DNA of 60,000 nt, from assembly GCA_949358305.1 (NCBI GenBank), contig OX442318.1:2406501-2466500 (forward strand), written 5' to 3'. A program made the translations under genes and the position numbers. Of the stretch, positions 12,021 through 23,260 are shown piece after piece (position 1 is the stretch's first letter; the number at the start of each line of letters is the position of its first letter). The stretch comes from Strigamia acuminata. Taxonomy: Eukaryota > Arthropoda > Chilopoda > Geophilomorpha > Linotaeniidae. The notes below the pieces were generated by a model, which saw only the letters and a program-made list of their open reading frames with translations, was not told the DNA's origin and did no database searches.

Positions 12021-12635
12021 AGTTGAATGAACTAGATAACTACCAAAGAACTAGATAAACACCAAAGAACTAGATAAACACCAAATAACTTGATAACTGC
12101 CAAAGAACTCAATAACTGCCAAAGAACTAGATTGATTGCCAAAGAACTGGATAGACTGCCAAAGAACTAGATGGACTGCCAAAGAACTAGATGGACTGCC
12201 AAAGAATTAGGTGAACTGCAAAAGAACTAGATAGACTGCCAAAGAGCTGCATAGAATGCTAAAGAAAAGAACTAGTTGGCCTGCCAAAGAACTAGATAGA
12301 CTGCCAAAAAATTAGGTGAACTGCAAAAGAACTAGATGGACTGCCAAAGAGCTGCATAAACTGCCAAAGAGCTGCATAGACTGCTAAAAAGCTGCATAGA
12401 CTGCCAAAGAGCTGCATAGGCTGCCAAAGAATTAGATGAACTGCCAAAGAACTAGATAGACTGCCACATACCTAGATGGACTGCTAAATACCTAGATGGA
12501 CTGCTAAATACCTAGATGGACTGCCAAAAAACAATATAGGCTGCCAAAGAAATAGATAGACTGCCAAAGAACTACATATACTGCCAAAGAACTTAATAGT
12601 CTGCCAAAGAACTAGATGGACTGCCAAAGAACACT
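12021..12635. repeat. 20-bp minisatellite, about 30 units
   Basis: Consensus CTGCCAAAGAACTAGATGGA in tandem, with base changes in most units (TAGATAGA, TGCATAGA, TAGGTGAA) and occasional slippage. The left edge is diverged (AACTAGATAACTACCAAAG) and the right edge is sharp, ending before ACTTTCCACAAC. The unit divergence implies an older array than the one at 53.6 kb. No element ends could be recognised around it. Confidence 0.92.
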
Positions 12636-14334
12636 TTCCACAACTCCATTCAAAGCCTTTTCAGTTGATTGTCTATTGGCTACAAGCTAGCCTGGATATG
12701 TGGTTTTTTAATTCTTAGTGTGAATGCGTTAGCCTAATCATTTTGTAAAAAAAACCACCCAGAACTGGTTTCAAATATTTGCCTAGCCTTAATTTTCTGC
12801 TGCAAGCGATAAGTTGGAATACATCTCAACTTAACGTGAAAACTTACCAGTAGAAAATATTCTTAAAAATGGCTGCCACTGTTAATCAGGGTTGTTTATC
12901 TCCTTGGCTGTGAGCAATTTCTTTCTTCCACACCCATCAAGAGATATTAAAGTAAAGCCAGATGCAGACCATAAAAAAACCAGTTTCTTTAAAGTTAGGA
13001 GTGAATTCAACAATGAGAACCTAATTTTGCAGTTGGTTGTCATGCCATGTAGTGTCCTGACCTTGTGATTACCATATGCTGACTGCAATCCTTCATTTGA
13101 ATCTGTTAACAGTCGCTATTGATCTTGTCTGGAAACAAGCGTTGCCAGCTACAAGCCGATAATTCAAATTATCGCCAACATCCGCACCAAACGCACTAAA
13201 ATTCAATTAAAAGCACGTTTAAGAAAATAAGCAACCGAAAATGTAATCAAGATGCACATTTCCATCGCCAAAACTAAACTTAAGCCAAACGCGCTGCCGT
13301 TTCGTGCCAATATTGTCGTTAATAACATTTGGCACCTTTTTATTCCCACAAATCAATCGATATATACCGAGGCCTATTTTCTGCCGTTTAAACGGGTTGG
13401 ATTGATACGCAGTTTGCGGCAGGTTCTTTTCCCTTACAATTATGAGATTTTTTACACTAAGGTTACTCAGTAAATGTTTAGCAGCCTGTGTTTTAAGTGA
13501 GAGTGTAAAAACACACATTAAAAAATGTTCTGGGCATGCTCAGTAACATATCCACACTTAAGTACTTAACCACAGTTAAGTGCCTTTATTATTGTGAATT
13601 TAAATGAATTCAATGCAGAAACAATGGCAAAACTGCAGGCAAAAACTGTCTACGACGCTCCCATTAATGGTGTTTTATGTTATAAATAATAAATTACCTA
13701 TTTATCAAGTAAACCCATGAAATGGTAGCAAAATTGTGTAGTCTGGTTCCGCCGATGCCGAACGCCAAATCGTCTCCCGACTGTGACAGAATGCGTCTAC
13801 CTTAGAGGTTCAGAACACAAGCTCTTTTATTGATTGAATTTAATTATTAAATCTGGCACGGCTGAGTGTTTACAAAAAAAAATTTTTTTCACCGAAGAAA
13901 ATTATTTGAAAATCCTCCAAAGCATCATCCAACCATATGTCCATTTCTTCTAAGCCATTGGGAAATCTTGAAGCTAATCTAACTTTATTAGTGACTTCTT
14001 AACACAAGCTAATTACACTTTTATGGGCTTTTTTTTCATAAAATGGCTCATTTCACATTTCCCAAACTATTAAACTGTATTAAGTCTAAGGTAATTCAGT
14101 ACATATTTCATGTACGGCTCTCCAATCAACTGTTAGGTAATAAACCACCAGACTTGGAGGTCTGTGTGAATAATATCGGCCGTTAAAATACATTAACTAA
14201 GAGCAGTACCATGTTTGCGGCGACATGGTGAAAGAGAGGTCCCTTCCCTGCCAAATATAATGGACACACATCTTAAATTTGTGGACAGTAGTTAATAGGA
14301 TGTTAGTGGAAGGGGCAATCCACAAACCTCCATT
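12636..14334. other. Non-coding; repeat fragment near 13.3 kb
   Basis: About 13310-13375 is the second copy of the fragment at 11.2 kb (TTTATTCCCACAAATCAATC, then GATATATACCGAGGCC). Otherwise no exon, RNA gene or clear element boundary. Confidence 0.45.
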
Positions 14335-14466
14335 TTGACCTCTAAGGTTATCTTCAAGGTCATCCTCAAGGTCATTCATCTTGCAACTTTTAAACTATTA
14401 GATACACAACAAAATTTCCAATTACAAAGTTGTAGAGCATCATCAAATTAGTCTAAAAATATTTAC
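14335..14466. mobile_element. Fragment of the AGGTCA-rich mariner-like repeat
   Basis: Shares its order of motifs with the elements at 45.6 and 47.9 kb: two TCAAGGTCAT sites (14354-14363 and 14366-14375), then ATTTCCAATTACAAAGTTG, TAGAGCATCATCAAATTAGT and CTAAAAAT. No terminus with CAGGGTG was found, so this is an internal fragment or a copy with decayed ends. No coding capacity. Confidence 0.6.
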
Positions 14467-14880
14467 TTCGTTTAAATTAATGGGTCGGTAACCGAAGGCC
14501 GCAGCCTTTCGTTCATTCCAGTTTCGAAGAAATGGGATCCGACGACTCCCATCCCGTCACGAAAGTCGTCAGCCTTCGACATGCATGGCAGTCTCCAGAG
14601 AATCAGATGTCGCAGTCCGTCTACCGGGTATTCCCACCATCCCTTGCGGCCCATCGTGAAATATGGTATTGAGGGCTATATTGACCTCATGGGCAATGGT
14701 GCACCAGTACCCTGACCCTAGACAACAATAATAAAGGCCATAAACCTAAAATACAGCGAGTTTCTTTATTCCGTGTGAGAATTGGACATCCAGTCCTCCA
14801 ATAGCTAAATAAACCTACCGGAGTCCCAAGCCGACGAAGACGCTTTATTACCCCAACTATCCATAAAAAGATCAATCCAA
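14467..14880. other. GC-elevated segment, origin unknown
   Basis: Base composition is clearly richer in G+C than its surroundings. The minus strand is open for about 60 codons twice (14472-14654 and 14687-14875), but neither reading has a domain I recognise. The phrase CCCTAGACAACAATAA near 14713 also occurs near 38183, so at least its right part is dispersed-repeat DNA, perhaps an LTR or retroelement end. Left unassigned. Confidence 0.35.
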
Positions 14881-16540
14881 ACAGTTAAAAAAAAATTCTT
14901 ATACCTCATCCGGCTTCCGGTGTACAATCGTGGACGAAAAAACTTCCCTTCCCCCCCCCCCGTTTAGCTGTTTTAAGATTATCTTATTTTATCTTTTAAT
15001 GCTGTTGTTATGGCAAGACGAGAGACCGGGTCCAGATTGATGTCATTGAATCTCAATGGATTTTTATGCCATCTGGTAGATAAAATTAAAACAGCTAAAC
15101 GACTAAACGACTGTACAGTCGATTGGCCGAAAATCCAACTTTAGTGTTTTTTAAATTTTTATTCAGACATTTTGTGCTCATTAAATTGCAAAACGAGTTC
15201 CAAATGCAAATGATGATGACTAGGGGGAGAAATATCATATAACTTTTTTTCCTACGACAGAGATTCAAATCTATGTACGTAAACATCTTTGGGTCTGCCC
15301 TCCCATTTCCGCATATCCGAAGAACAAGTCCAAATAATAGTGCTTAACGATCACCTCCCACCCTTTTACCCATTCCCCACCATTTTTTTCTCCTTTTCTT
15401 TACTTTTCCACTCATCTTCCAGGAAATAATGATCATTAGACTTGAAAAGACTCAACAATTTCGAGACTCAGGGCTAAACTGAAACTACAATCAACGTATA
15501 AAATGATGGCTGAAATCGACCGGCATTAAATGGAAGAGCATTTCTCCTTGCAGAAATTTAATTAATTGCTTCTGCTCTTGTGAATCATTCATAAGTTGGC
15601 TCTTAAACCCCAAATATACTTAAAGTAAAAAAATGTTTAAGATGTTTACATGATCACTTTTCCAGAAAAGTTAAATTAACTTCTTTGCTTCCACATGACC
15701 GCTCCGAATGAACTTACACGCTTCAGTGTAAACTCTATTTCTTAAATACACAACTCTTAATGAAAACAAAGAAAACAATGCAGCAGACCGTCTACAAATG
15801 GTCTTGACCAATGTCTATTTTAATTTTAATTTTAATTTTAATATTGACGCAGGTATCGGTATCGGCCGATATACCGAATATCGGTATCGGCGATACTGCA
15901 AAATATCGATATCGGTCAAAGTCTAATAAATATCATCATTTATTTGTAATTCATACAATTTATATTTTACGTCACATCTTCGTAGAATTTGCAAATTTCT
16001 TCCTCGCCGAAAAGAAAGAAAGAAAGAAAAATAGAAATAAAAACTGCCAACCCATTTATTTTTTTCAATTTCCTTCCCAATCTCTTGGTAGAGCAGGCTA
16101 TACCCAAGTAAATTAATTTTCATAATCACTACATCAGGAATTTTTTCACATACTAAATTCCCCATTCAATTCAAAGCGGAGTTTTTTCCTCGGCTTTTTA
16201 AAAATCCATTTCCTTAACTGATCACATTCTTCCCTCAATTTCTTTTTCCACCCCGCCATATTTTTTCCCCCAGTGGACTCGTAAAAAGCTGTTTTTTTTT
16301 CAAAGGTTTATCTCCTACAGGAAAAAAAGTGGACACAAAAGAAACAAAAAACAATTTTTCTTTGTCCGTTTGAACATTATACTGTGTTGGACAGGGGGAT
16401 TTCTAGTGGTGAGAAGGAAAAATTGAAGAAGTTTTGGGTAATGGCGATTGAAGTACATTTGCAGAAATAACGTTTCGATTGTTTTTTTTAGGAGGTTGAA
16501 CTAAAGATCAAAATATGATATAAATTTATCGTGTTAATTT
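14881..16540. other. Non-coding with simple repeats
   Basis: Contains a C homopolymer at about 14949-14960, a TTTTAA-type hexamer microsatellite at about 15816-15843, a block of CGGTATCGG/CGATATCGG words at about 15852-15918 and a GAAA microsatellite at about 16012-16030. No gene recognised. Confidence 0.55.
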
Positions 16541-17050
16541 TGCTGATTTTGTCAGATTTTGTCAAAATTTCTCGGATTTTGTCTAAATTTCTCGGATTTT
16601 GTCTAAATTCCTCGGATTTTGTCTAAATTCCTCGGATTTTGTCAAAATTTCTTGGATTTTGTCAAAATTTCTCAGATTTTGTCAAAATTTCTCAGATTTT
16701 GTCAAAATTTCTCAGATTTTCTTAAAATTTTGTCAAAATTGTTCAAATTTTGTCAAAATTTTCTCAAATCTTCTCAGATTTTATCAAAACTTCTCAGATT
16801 TTATCAAAACTTCTCAGATTTTATCAAAACTTCTCAGATTTTATCAAAACTTCTCAGATTTTATCAAAACTTCTCAGATTTTATCAAAACTTCTCAGATT
16901 TTATCAAAACTTCTCAGATTTTATCAAAATTTTCTCAAATGTTGTCAATTAAAAAAAAAATATCTCAAGTTTTATCAATATTTATAATTTCCCAAATCCT
17001 GTCAAACTTATCAAAAATTTCCCAAATTTATCAAAACTTTCTCAAAACCT
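16541..17050. repeat. 20-bp minisatellite with two unit subtypes
   Basis: The left part repeats GATTTTGTCAAAATTTCTCG-type units. The central right part (about 16770-16925) has eight or more nearly identical GATTTTATCAAAACTTCTCA units. The right tail is degenerate. The two homogeneous blocks with a ragged middle suggest separate local amplifications from one ancestral unit. The overlapping open frames here are a by-product of the repeat. Confidence 0.9.
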
Positions 17051-18066
17051 TCCACTACCTTTTCCACAATTATTGACATTCCAAAACAAAAAACCAAAAA
17101 AAAAAACTCCAAAACAAAAATCCCATAAACCAATACCAAATAAAACAATTCCCAACCAACCCCAACCAAAAAACACACAAAACAATTGTCAACTCACCCA
17201 GATTTGCTACCAAATCAATTACTCCAACTCCACACAACACCTCATTGCATCAACTCACTGTCCCTCTGAGTGGATACTCAACTACTTACCTCATCCCAAT
17301 CAATACCCTCATCCATCTTACCCCTAATAAACCCCAACTTGAATAATTCCCTCTTCTCAATTCACTACAACTGTTTGCCAACCTTCTTTCAAACAATTCC
17401 CTACATCAAAATATCTCAACCATGTCTGCCATATCTGCAGCAGAATCAATTTAAACCAGGATGGAAAAGGCTTTTCAAACACATGCTGTCAAGTATGAAT
17501 TCTACTTACTTACACTTCAAATAATTTACCATACATGAACTCATACTGCAACTTTAATTTACACATGCAAAACAAGCCTACAACTCAAAGCCCAGAAGGA
17601 CAACATGACCGGAAACAAACCACACACTTAAACCGGCCACAGAGGCAAGTTTAAAGCTAGACAGCGGTGTAAAATCCAACTCTCCATCCCTCAGTGGTCA
17701 CCCTTGGGAAGCCTGAGAGCTTATGCTTCAGTGGGCTTCAAAGTAATTCCAATTGCAGTTTGTTTTTCTTCTTTCCCAAAATAATGGCTATGCATTCCTG
17801 GGGTTCTTTCCAATCACCAACTGGAATGCGTTTTACAATTTTCAAACCGGGTTTGAAATTGCAAAGCCGCAATGCTATCCTCCGCTTGTGCCGGCGCATA
17901 AAATTGCAATAGTTTACGTAGTTTATGTGGATCGTCTAGTGCACTGTCTATCGGCCTGCTTCGTAACCTTTGTAGCGGTTGGCACCACTTTGAGTTTTAA
18001 GATCTGCGCTTGTACCCCTTACGCAAAGAAAATATTTTTTCTAACTAACGCAACGCAGGCGTTATT
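17051..18066. other. Non-coding; A/C-rich then unique DNA
   Basis: About 17080-17200 is strongly A/C-rich. Nothing gene-like follows. At 18045-18066 the sequence AACGCAACGCAGGCGTTATT begins a short repeat that resumes on the far side of the MITE at 18559, giving the pre-insertion site. Confidence 0.5.
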
Positions 18067-18558
18067 AGAGAGTTTGCAGCATGCATTTTTCCCTTATTTT
18101 GTGCCACGTTACACTATTTTAGTGCCATATCGTAAGGGAAAAATCTTTAGTGTATCGTTTTCAACACTAAATTAAAATATAGCGCAGCCAATCAGAATTG
18201 AGAACACTATATTTTAAGCTCCGCCCATTGCAAATGGCGATTATTTTGTTGTCTTGATCAAACACATCAGTCATAGGTACGTAGATTGAATGATAAGTGA
18301 GGCCCAAAATTGAATTTTAGGCCCAAAACCATACTTTATAGGCATAATAATGGAATTTTATGCAGAAATTTGCACATTTACGCCCCCAAATTGAATTTTT
18401 AGGTCCAAAATTACTAACTGTCAGTAGTTGGCTAAAATAGTGTAGTGATAACGGAAAAGTGCAGCCCGCAAAAACTTAATTTATTATTTTTTCCTTACAC
18501 TATTTTTATACCGTATAGTCTTTAACTGTAAGGGAAAAATGCATCCCGCAAACTCTCT
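18067..18558. mobile_element. MITE, twin copy 1 (492 bp, 3-bp target duplication)
   Basis: Ends are AGAGAGTTTGCAGCATGCAT at the left and the inverse of AGAGAGTTTGCGGGATGCAT at the right. ATT flanks both sides (18064-18066 and 18559-18561). The phrase GGCGTTATTCACAAAATAA just to the right (about 18590) shows what the unoccupied site looks like. Subterminal blocks with AAGGGAAAAAT and TACACTATTTT occur near both ends. A nearly identical copy lies at 29110-29603. It has no transposase. A 3-bp duplication would fit a PIF/Harbinger-like mobiliser, but the termini do not prove it. Confidence 0.85.
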
Positions 18559-21500
18559 ATTCACAAAATAACACAACGCAGGCGTTATTCACAAAATAAT
18601 GCAACGTAGGCGTTATTTCGCAACAACGCTGAACAACTCACTAACGCAACAACGCCAAAAAAAAATAACGCGATAAGCCAGAAAAAACAATACCGCGCTG
18701 GTATTATATTTAACCATCTTAAATGAAAAGAATTGAGCAAAAACGGAATTGAATTTATTTGTCTAGACTAGATCGTATTAAATCAAAATCGTGTAAAAAA
18801 TAAACCGTATAAAAACAGAATTTGGTGTAGTACAAGTATATATATTTTACCACAACAAGGCATAGATAAGCCGGTAGGACACGGTCGCAGACTCTTTGAT
18901 ATGGAATTATAAGATGGTTTGAACAAAAACACACTGATTGCTTGGCAATATATCTGCAAACCCCCTCCCCAACTACTTCACACAGGTGTGAACCCACCTT
19001 TATGGCAAATTAGGCACTCGCCTAAGGACCCCCATGATTTATGAGTCCCATGGGTTTTCCATTATTTTGTCACTAATTAATTTTGAACTGTAATAATTAC
19101 ATTTGAGCACCAAAAAAGTGCCTTTGAGCACCTAGAATCTGGACTTATTGAAACCGTTGGATCAGGAGGGCCCCACAGGTTATTACTCTGCCACTGATCC
19201 TAAACGCTTGATTCCCAACCGTTAGGTCGTGACCCAAAGTGGGGAAAGACCACGCGTATTTCCCAGGACTACAACTCTAGATTTGTGAATTACATTGCAA
19301 ACGTAACCGCTAGGGTTTCTCAAAAACGCACTTTTTGAAAAACCGGTATTTCGGTATTCAATGTTCAAAAAAACCGGTAAACCGGTAATTTTCGGTAATA
19401 AAGTAAAATAAAATAGCTACAATGTTAAATATTTTTATTTTTATTTTCCTTTTTTATAAAGTAAAATTTTAAAAAATATTTTTTTTTCTCGAAGATTTTT
19501 GTCACATTTTGGATATGATGTTTAGTACATTTCATGTACATTTCATGTACATTTCATTTTCTGGTTAATGTGTCTGCTTAAACCAGTTAATGAAACAGAA
19601 TTCAGGGTCAAGTTAATAACACACTTCTTCAATTGGCTTTGTAATTTTGACACCATTTTAAAACATACAAGAAAACTTTCAATAATTTTGAGAAAAATTT
19701 TTTTAGTCGATCGTAAACAGTCGCACATCAAGTACTTGAGGGCCCTTGGGCACTAAAACCCGCAGAGTCCCCAATAATCCCATACGCTCCGGTTGTTCGA
19801 ATCTTCCGTTTCTAGCAACCGGTTGTTCCACTCTCTACCACTTTGGTGCAGTCCGGTGCAATTGTAAACTGCTATGATATACAATCCATACGAAGCCGTA
19901 ACCCGCTATCTCGCGCTATCTGAACGGACAAAAATCATCGACTTTTATGCCGCGATAAAGAGTTGCTCAACTAATTAGTGAGAGTTAATTAGGTCCAAAC
20001 AGGTAGTCGCAGTGAAATTATTCAAAATGCCAAGTGTGAATTACGGCTTGCAGAGGCAGTTAACATTTAGCATTTGTGTAATGTCCTCCCTGCAAGATGA
20101 TAAATCAAAATTATTAACGGCTTTTAATTATTATGAAGAGGAGGCATCAAATTAAAATCGACTTCATCATCTTCTCGCTGCTTCCGGTTAATTTCGCTCA
20201 CTCCGGCTAGAAAAATTTACAAATTTAATTAATTTCTTTCCAATTGTCAAAATTATTGCCACTTCATTTAACACTTTCAATACAAATTTTATCTAGCTTT
20301 CCATCTTTTTTTTTGTTTAGAAAAAAAAATATCAAATCCATAATATTTTAATTAATTCCCCCCCACATGCCCCCCTAACATCAATAATACCAAACCACTT
20401 AATGTTTCTTGGGATAATTACAGCAGATTTTCCACTGATATTGTTTCAAGAATATGGAAAAAAGTGAGAAACTTTACTTATGAAATAAGAAATTAAAAAA
20501 CAAAAATAAAAGATGGATGATTCGAGTTGAGTGGAAAAATCAATAACTAATACTCATCCACAATCTGAACCATCAGACAGAACACAAACAACATCAACTG
20601 TTGATACACTGCCAAATAAATAAAGAAATCAACAACAAAAAAATATAATAAGAAAATTCTGTTGGTTTGGAATATATATCTCAATAATTTACACATCACG
20701 TGATTCCACAAACCACAAAATGTCTCCCACAATTTCTTTTATGGATATTTAGGGGTCACGACCAAGCTAAGCTTCAAAAATACAAATATAACAAAATCCT
20801 CCCCCCAGAAAAAATAGAAAAATGTATCACACTTTTAAAATGATTTCGATGACATTTACAATGTTTACATGTGTACCCAGTTATCTCGATAAGTGAAAAT
20901 GCAAATTTTAATTTTCTGGAAAACTGATCATGTAAACGAAACAGTTTTCTAGAAAAGACAGACTTATTTGGAAAACTAAATTCCAGTTTGTACGAGGTAG
21001 ATTTTGGGCGTTTTGCGCATTGAAAACTGCATGTAAACACCGGTGCTTGCAAAAATTAAAAACTTTGATCAGAATATCGTCGAATCATCGTTGTAACGAT
21101 ACATTAGACCGATGTACCAACGACACTCAGTACCGAAAACCATGTGAAATAATCAATTTTATATACAGAGTACATTTTATTTATATTTTACTAACACACA
21201 ACACTGAGTTTATGTTGTAGCGTCTAGTGATGTTTCAAAGGAATAGTCAGCAAAAATCAGATAAAAAAAATTATTTCACACGAAAATAATGATTTTTTAC
21301 AAATGGTGTCACAAAAAGACCCATCTTAGGGTTGGAAGGGTTAAGCAAAACCTTCGGCGTTTCAATCAAACGATCACCTTCAGTGGTCTAACGATTATCC
21401 AGCTTGTTATAGAAAAAGAACATTTGCGACATTCCAACGTAAACAACGGATCCATTGAATAATTTGTATTCCTCCGGTCGCGTACAAATACAAATAGGCA

Positions 21501-21819
21501 ATACATAGGTTTTGAAGCTTAGCCTTTGCTCGATAAGCCGATAACGTATAGTTTTTCTTTGAAAAAATCTGTCTAAAAATGTAAAGAGAAATAAAAATTA
21601 GAAAAATTTGTTACCGATAATCGAGCAAAAACTAAAATCAAAAACAAAATCAAGTTCTAAACCTCAAAAAGCAGTTTGGTTCGAAAAGAACAATCGCTGT
21701 TATACAAATTGTATAAAAGGAGTAGAATTTCCAATCCAAAGCAAAGAAATGAATTGCTCCACAACAAACCACAGGAATGCCAATATCCACTTACAAAAAT
21801 GACCAAATGACCCATGAAA
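18559..21819. other. Non-coding; hAT-like end and short repeats
   Basis: About 18559-18625 repeats the phrase CGCAGGCGTTATT three times. At about 19312-19405, AGGGTTTCTCAAAAACGCAC followed by repeated ACCGGTA/CGGTATT blocks resembles hAT-type ends, but no partner end was found. A short ACATTTCATGT tandem lies at 19527-19560. The remainder shows no gene. Confidence 0.4.
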
Positions 21820-22335
21820 TCACCAAAAATTCCAATTTTTCACAGAAATAAAACAATAATTCCCATTTTTATTAGGAAAAAAAAATCTAAAAATTCAAAT
21901 TTTTCACTAAAAAAATCAAGTTTTAATTTTATATCTTAAAACCACAAAGATTTCAATTTCTCACAAAAAAACACCAAAAAGCCAAATCTTTCACCATAAA
22001 AACACAAAAATCCCATTTTTCCACCCAAAAACAACCAAAAACTCACATTTTCCACGCAAATAAAAACCAAAAATTACGAATTCTACCCAACAAACACCAA
22101 AAAACCGAATTTTTTACACAAAAAACACCAAAAATCCCAATTTTACACATAAAAACCACCAAAAACCCAAATTTCTCACATAAAAACTACCAAAAACCCA
22201 AATTTAACACATAAAAACCACCAAAAACTCAAATTTCTCACATAAAAACCACCAAAACTCCAAATTTTTCACCCAAAAAACACTAAAATCCAAACATTAC
22301 ACCCAAAAACAACCAAAAATGCCAACCTTTCCCGC
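21820..22335. repeat. Degenerate minisatellite, unit about 29 bp
   Basis: Tandem units of the form CACCAAAAATCCCAATTTTT plus CACATAAAAAC vary in length and sequence. A/C-rich halves alternate with A/T-rich halves. The array ends just before the CpG-rich 5' region of the signal-peptide exon, so it would lie in that gene's first intron close to the donor. Confidence 0.8.
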
Positions 22336-22418
22336 TCAAACACGAAAAACCCGCGAAAATCGCCAATTAACGGCCAAAATTATCAAATCGAAACCACTTG
22401 ACGAGCACGTTCTCTTAC

Positions 22419-22491
22419 CTTGCACTGCAACCAACATCCAGCACACGCTGACGAGGGCAAGGAACAAGCTGCTACTCCTCGTTAGCCCCAT
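22419..22491 (-). CDS. First coding exon: signal peptide, secreted or membrane protein
   Basis: On the minus strand an ATG at 22491 opens 24 codons, beginning MGLTRSSSLFLALVSV and ending AVQ, and stops at an excellent splice donor (CAAG then GTAAGAGAACG, exon ends at 22419). A basic n-region (R5), a hydrophobic core of about 15 residues and small residues near the end make a classic secretory signal peptide. A TAA lies immediately before the ATG in the same frame, so the reading starts here. The intron is phase 1, common after signal-peptide exons in Ig-superfamily and other extracellular proteins; that family link is inference. The rest of the protein lies to the left, probably beyond base 1, as no downstream exon was identified. 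The exon sits in a CpG-rich island unlike its AT-rich surroundings, which supports a real promoter and 5' end. Confidence 0.7.
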
Positions 22492-22605
22492 TTAACCCTT
22501 CGTGCACGGAACCGAAGACCGAACAATGCGGCCACTCGAGCACGCCGGCCACCGCCGAACAGCCGGGACCAGTCCGCAGTCACAAACGACCGTTGGGGCC
22601 CCCAT
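22492..22605 (-). CDS. Upstream ORF abutting the signal-peptide start
   Basis: ATG at 22605 opens 37 codons in the same frame as the main coding start and ends in TAA at 22494-22492, with the main ATG at 22491 following with no gap. The product would begin MGAPTVVCDCGL and is Cys- and Arg-rich, without similarity I recognise. Such an arrangement could limit translation of the main frame or allow termination-reinitiation, but only if transcription starts upstream of 22605. It could also be chance, since the region is CG-rich and poor in stops. Confidence 0.3.
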   Translation of the reverse strand: MGAPTVVCDCGLVPAVRRWPACSSGRIVRSSVPCTKG

Positions 22606-22810
22606 CGTCACCACCTGACCATTCGACGAGCTTGTGGCGACGGGTTTTGGTCTAAGTCGATTCAAAACTCGGCCGAATTGCGATCATGCGCGACGCGTGC
22701 GACTCGTTCGTCGACTCGCGGCCTCAATGTGCTCAGCCCGCCGCGCCCGGTTGGCATGTGCCGCTGGTGGCGCTGGGGCCGAGTGTATGTGACGTCATAT
22801 CGCGCAGCCG
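22492..22810 (-). promoter_or_regulatory. CpG-rich 5' UTR/promoter of the signal-peptide gene
   Basis: Sharp rise in G+C and CG dinucleotides (GCGCGACGCG, GCCGCGCCCGG) immediately upstream of the signal-peptide ATG, flanked on both sides by very AT-rich DNA. A perfect CRE-type octamer TGACGTCA occurs near 22790. No TATA box was evident. If transcribed throughout, the leader contains three upstream ATGs: 22687-22652 (11 codons plus stop), 22622-22608 (4 codons plus stop) and 22605-22492 (37 codons). The last one's TAA directly abuts the main ATG in the same frame. The transcription start is not determinable from sequence. Confidence 0.5.
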
Positions 22811-23260
22811 TTCATTAAAAGCCGTTTAATTTTTAATGATAGTCTAATGAAAATTTGTGCTGCAAATAGATTGAATTTTTCATTTACAATTCAACGCCTT
22901 TTCACACCGATGCTGATTTTCGCTTATTTGTTTACATTTGTTTTCCACTTTTTTCGTGTTTGTTTTTATTTTTTTTGGGTTTTTTAAAAATATTTTTAAT
23001 TTTTGTTTTGGTTTATTTTTGTTATTTTCGAAGGTTTTTCGGTTTTTTTGAGGTTTTTTTGAGGTTTTTTTGGGTTTTTTTTGTTTTTTTAATGTTGGGT
23101 ACTTGGATTGGGTATGCATTAATGGAGCAACAGCTGTTGAGTGGATGGGATTGGGTATCAACAACATATGGTTGTTTGAATGACCCTGTCGAAGTTAAAT
23201 GTACGTTTTTAATCGATTTTTTGATCCCTGCGATATTTTTTTGGATTTTGCTTGAGATAT
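22811..23260. other. AT-rich upstream flank with poly-T/G-T tract
   Basis: A strongly T-rich plus strand (about 22930-23095) carries GAGGTTTTTTT repeats. This is the DNA upstream of the putative promoter on the minus strand, so the tract would be A-rich on the coding strand. No gene. Confidence 0.5.

Noticed and set aside
16599-17076. Overlapping frames rich in Lys-Phe/Leu-Arg-Phe-Tyr-Gln-Asn
   Set aside because: Three overlapping plus-strand frames over the same 20-bp array cannot all be genes; 20-bp units rotate through all three frames.
19790-19850. tRNA-like GTTCGAATC box
   Set aside because: No matching A box, acceptor stem or anticodon arm could be laid out around it. The area has CCGGTTGTTC repeats instead.
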